35,204 nt of DNA. Origin: Ichthyophthirius multifiliis (taxonomy: Eukaryota > Ciliophora > Oligohymenophorea > Hymenostomatida). Shown piece after piece: positions 32,362-35,204 of the stretch (the first letter of the stretch is position 1; each line of letters opens with the position of its first letter). The DNA lies in the NCBI RefSeq assembly GCF_000220395.1, contig NW_004086238.1, positions 1-35,204 on the forward strand, written 5' to 3'. The notes below the pieces were generated by a model. The model was given only the letters and a program-made list of their open reading frames with translations. It had not been told where the DNA came from and ran no database searches. The position numbers and the translations under genes were made by a program.

Positions 32362-33666
32362 ATGGTAACTCCAAAAGGAAAACTTAATTATGCAAGTAAG
32401 AAATTAAAAAAATAAAAATAAATAAAATAAAGAATTAAGAAATTAAAAAAGAAACAATTCAGAAGTAGATATAGAAAAAAGTCAATAAACAAACCTAAAC
32501 TAAAAAAGCATAAATAAAACAAATATTTGTGAGAAAACAAACAAAGGGTATTAATCATTGTTTTCAATGGACTAATAAAACTAAGATTATATAAATAAAA
32601 TGATATAGATAAGCAAATAAAATTAACAAATTTAGTAAATTTAGTAATAATAACAATAATTATAAAATAGAAATAGCCGTACTAAAAGTAGCTTTACGTA
32701 TTCTAATACTCCTAAAATTATATAAAAAGATAAATCACCCACATATTAAAATTTTCATACGAATCTAACATATAGAAAAGGTTAAGATATAATAAATTAA
32801 GTATAAGATGAATAAACGTAAAATAATTGTAAATATGATAAATCTTGTGAAAATAAAAATAGCTAAATTATAAAAAGTAGTAATTTTTTGAATTAAATAA
32901 ACAATTATTTATCATATTTTGATAAATCTATTGAATAAAAAAACAAAATAAATAAAAGAAATGACTAGTAAAAATAATAAGAATTAATATAAGAGAATAT
33001 ATTTTTGAAAAATCAAATATAATAGCTTTAATAAAGTTTAAAAGAAAGTAATTTATCAAGGCAAATTTTAATGGAAGATCTTAAGAAAATATAACAAAAA
33101 TACTTCGAATTCAAATTAGAATATAAATAAGTATATATTTAAAATGTTAATTTAAAGGAAAATCTTAGATTTTCTTAATTAAATTAAATTTAAATTTAAG
33201 AACAGTTAATCAAAGAACAAATTAAATATCAAAAAATCATTCTTTCTCTAAAATAATTATTAAAGTAATTCTTTTTTACAAAAAAAATAAAATAATATAT
33301 ATATATAGTTAAAGTGATGAATAAACTAAATATAAAAAATAGTACACTCAAAATAATTAAAAAGGATACTACAATTAAGATGATAGTAGTACTATTAGTA
33401 TATAGGAAACTAATTTGGATAATTAAGATATTATTTTTGATTAAAGTTATTCTAAGCTTAATAATAAATTTAATTATTAGTAGTAACTTTTAAATAATGA
33501 AGATAATTGTGCTAATAATGTTGATTTATGCTTGAAAAATAACGATTATTATTTAAATTCTAATGAGAAATATAGTAGTCTTGATTGTTATGTTAGTAAT
33601 ATTATTAAATAAAATAAAAAGCTAAAATAAAATATAGATGGAGACGAAAATACTTATAAATTTTGA
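32362..33666 (+). CDS. Coiled-coil protein with N/Q/S-rich flanks
   Basis: The 407-residue product has three exons: 32362-32395, 32433-33264 and 33309-33666, with introns of 37 and 44 nt; the total is 408 codons and ends in TGA 33664-33666. The N-terminal ~185 residues are low complexity (KSSFTYSNTPKIIQKDKS, TYRKGQDIINQVQDEQ). Residues ~195-290 form a clear coiled coil (QELIQENIFLKNQIQQLQQS, ILMEDLKKIQQKYFEFKLEY). The tail is N/D/S-rich (DQSYSKLNNKFNY, EKYSSLDCYVSN). No family was recognised; a structural or basal-body/ciliary role would be a guess. It diverges from the otubain gene with 187 nt between starts. Confidence 0.75.
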
Positions 33667-34884
33667 ACTTATAATATAAAACTGATTATGTAAGTTTTTT
33701 TATTGATTTTTTCGAAGTGTAATTATTATGGTTTTTTTACTTGTAGATCATATTATATGAAAATATTAAAAAATATAAATTATTTCTTGTTTATATAGTT
33801 TTTTATTTTTTCTTTTCTTTAATTTTATTTTTAAAAAACTCAATATAAAAAAAAGGGTAAACAACTAATCATATTGTAAAATATTTTTTTTTTTTTTTCC
33901 AAGAATTATCAAATAAAAAATATCATTTACAATTTGGTAATACAAGATTTTTTTTTTAAAAAATAAAATTAATAAATGATTAGTTAATAACTTCTTTTTT
34001 TCTATTTAGTTTTTAAAAAATTATTAAAGAAAAAAAAAAACAATATGAACAATTAATTTATATTGTTAATTATTAATAATTATTTTAAATAGAACTTTAA
34101 TTTTTTCTCATATATTTTGAATTAAATTATTTAATTACAAATATTTTTAATAATAGTTTATATAATGATATGTGATAATTTTTGAAAAAAATAAAAATAT
34201 TTTTTATTATTTATTTTTATGACAAATAAATAAATAATATTTATTTTATTTATCACTTAATAAAAAATAATATAATTAGATTTTAATTATTCAAAAAAAA
34301 AAAAAAAAATAATTTATATATATTTAAAAAATAAAATATTTAAAGTATTATTAAATTTTTATTATTGTATAATTTTATGTTTGTATATTTTTAATTTTAT
34401 TTAAAAAATATTTTTTTATACTTTAGAAAATATATTTTTTTTATATTTGAAATCCTGAAAACTGAATTAATTATATAATGAAACTTTACTTAATTTCTAT
34501 ATCTTAAATATAAAATATTATTTTCATCATTTTATAAATGAAAATATACTAAAAAGTATAAATAATTTAAATAAAAATAAAAAAAGTTTTTAATTAATAA
34601 TTTAAAAAAAATCATATTTTTAATTTGATAAAATATAAAAATTACTATGTAGTAAGAAGGATTCATAAATTTATTTTTTAAATTAAAAAATACAAAATAC
34701 AAATCAAATTAAGAAATCAAAATTTATTAAAAATAAATATTTTCATATTTATTATAAATACATTTAATAATTATTAATTTAAAATATAAGAATATATATC
34801 ATATAAATAAAATATTTACAAAATAAAAGATAAATATATTATAAATATATCAATAAATTTAATATTATTTTATATTTCTAAAAT

Positions 34885-34924
<40 letters not shown>

Positions 34925-35204
34925 TTTATTATATTTAATATTAATATTATTATTTTTATTTTTATATTTTATATATAAATTTTTAACCATTTTTATTTTC
35001 TAAAAAAAAATCATATTTTTTAAAAGACCAAAGTTATTTTATTATATTTTAATTTTGTTTTGATTATTTTTACTTTTTTTATTATTTTAAGAACATAAAT
35101 TATTACTTAATTTTTATATATATATATATATTTTTAGATTTTGTTTTATTAATTTATATTAATTCATTATATTTTTTATATAAAAATAATTTTATATCTA
35201 AAAT
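33667..35204. other. Terminal AT-rich stretch without a supported gene
   Basis: About 1.5 kb of AT-rich DNA with long A and T runs, no recognised coding frame or RNA, and a TAT trinucleotide repeat at 34891-34923. No telomeric G4T2 repeat is present, so the window edge is not a chromosome end. Confidence 0.5.
34891..34923. repeat. TAT trinucleotide microsatellite, 11 units
   Basis: Eleven perfect TAT units, followed by degenerate TTTTTATTA-like sequence. It lies in non-coding DNA. Confidence 0.95.

Overview
The window reads as a macronuclear contig of a ciliate of the Tetrahymena/Ichthyophthirius type. The sequence is very AT-rich (I estimate 80-87% A+T, by eye). Every recognisable gene reads TAA and TAG as glutamine and ends in TGA, which is NCBI translation table 6. 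Introns are tiny (about 32-124 nt, mostly 34-60), nearly all A/T, and run GT...AG. The extreme AT bias resembles Ichthyophthirius more than Tetrahymena, but that is an inference. Under the standard code almost nothing looks coding except rps20.

Layout, left to right. Positions 1-1.9 kb hold two minus-strand genes: a coiled-coil protein and an L7Ae-like RNA-binding protein. A low-complexity plus-strand locus (about 2.7-4.1 kb) and a six-exon ubiquilin/Dsk2 gene (4.6-5.9 kb) follow. A weak minus-strand locus lies at about 6.0-6.6 kb. Three large minus-strand genes then sit in tandem: a 1127-residue helical-GRAM-VASt-membrane-anchor protein (putative sterol transporter), a BAH-PHD-TFIIS-middle-domain chromatin protein, and an UNC-93-like membrane transporter. 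A small minus-strand gene is divergently placed against an 815-residue WD40 protein on the plus strand, which is followed by a secreted GH76-type glycosidase. Five minus-strand genes come next: an unrecognised small gene, an NDUFAF6-like complex I assembly factor, an N/Q-rich protein, rps20 (uS10), and a multi-exon K/N/Q-rich gene at 27.4-28.8 kb. The right end holds rpl23 (uL14, plus), an otubain deubiquitinase (minus) and a divergently placed coiled-coil protein (plus), then about 1.5 kb of AT-rich DNA without a gene I can support.

The genes are independent eukaryotic units rather than an operon. Two belong to ubiquitin biology (ubiquilin, otubain), two are cytosolic ribosomal proteins, and others serve lipid transport, chromatin and transcription, mitochondrial complex I assembly and polysaccharide breakdown. 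I see no mobile element, CRISPR array, tRNA or rRNA. I saw no wholly new system. The most distinctive architectures are the BAH-PHD-TFS2M fusion and the helical-GRAM-VASt protein.

Exon boundaries were worked out by hand, so that GT-AG borders, phase and total length divisible by three all agree. Four otherwise convincing genes keep a single-base frame conflict at or beside an A/T homopolymer run, which suggests sequencing length errors or, less likely, real decay.
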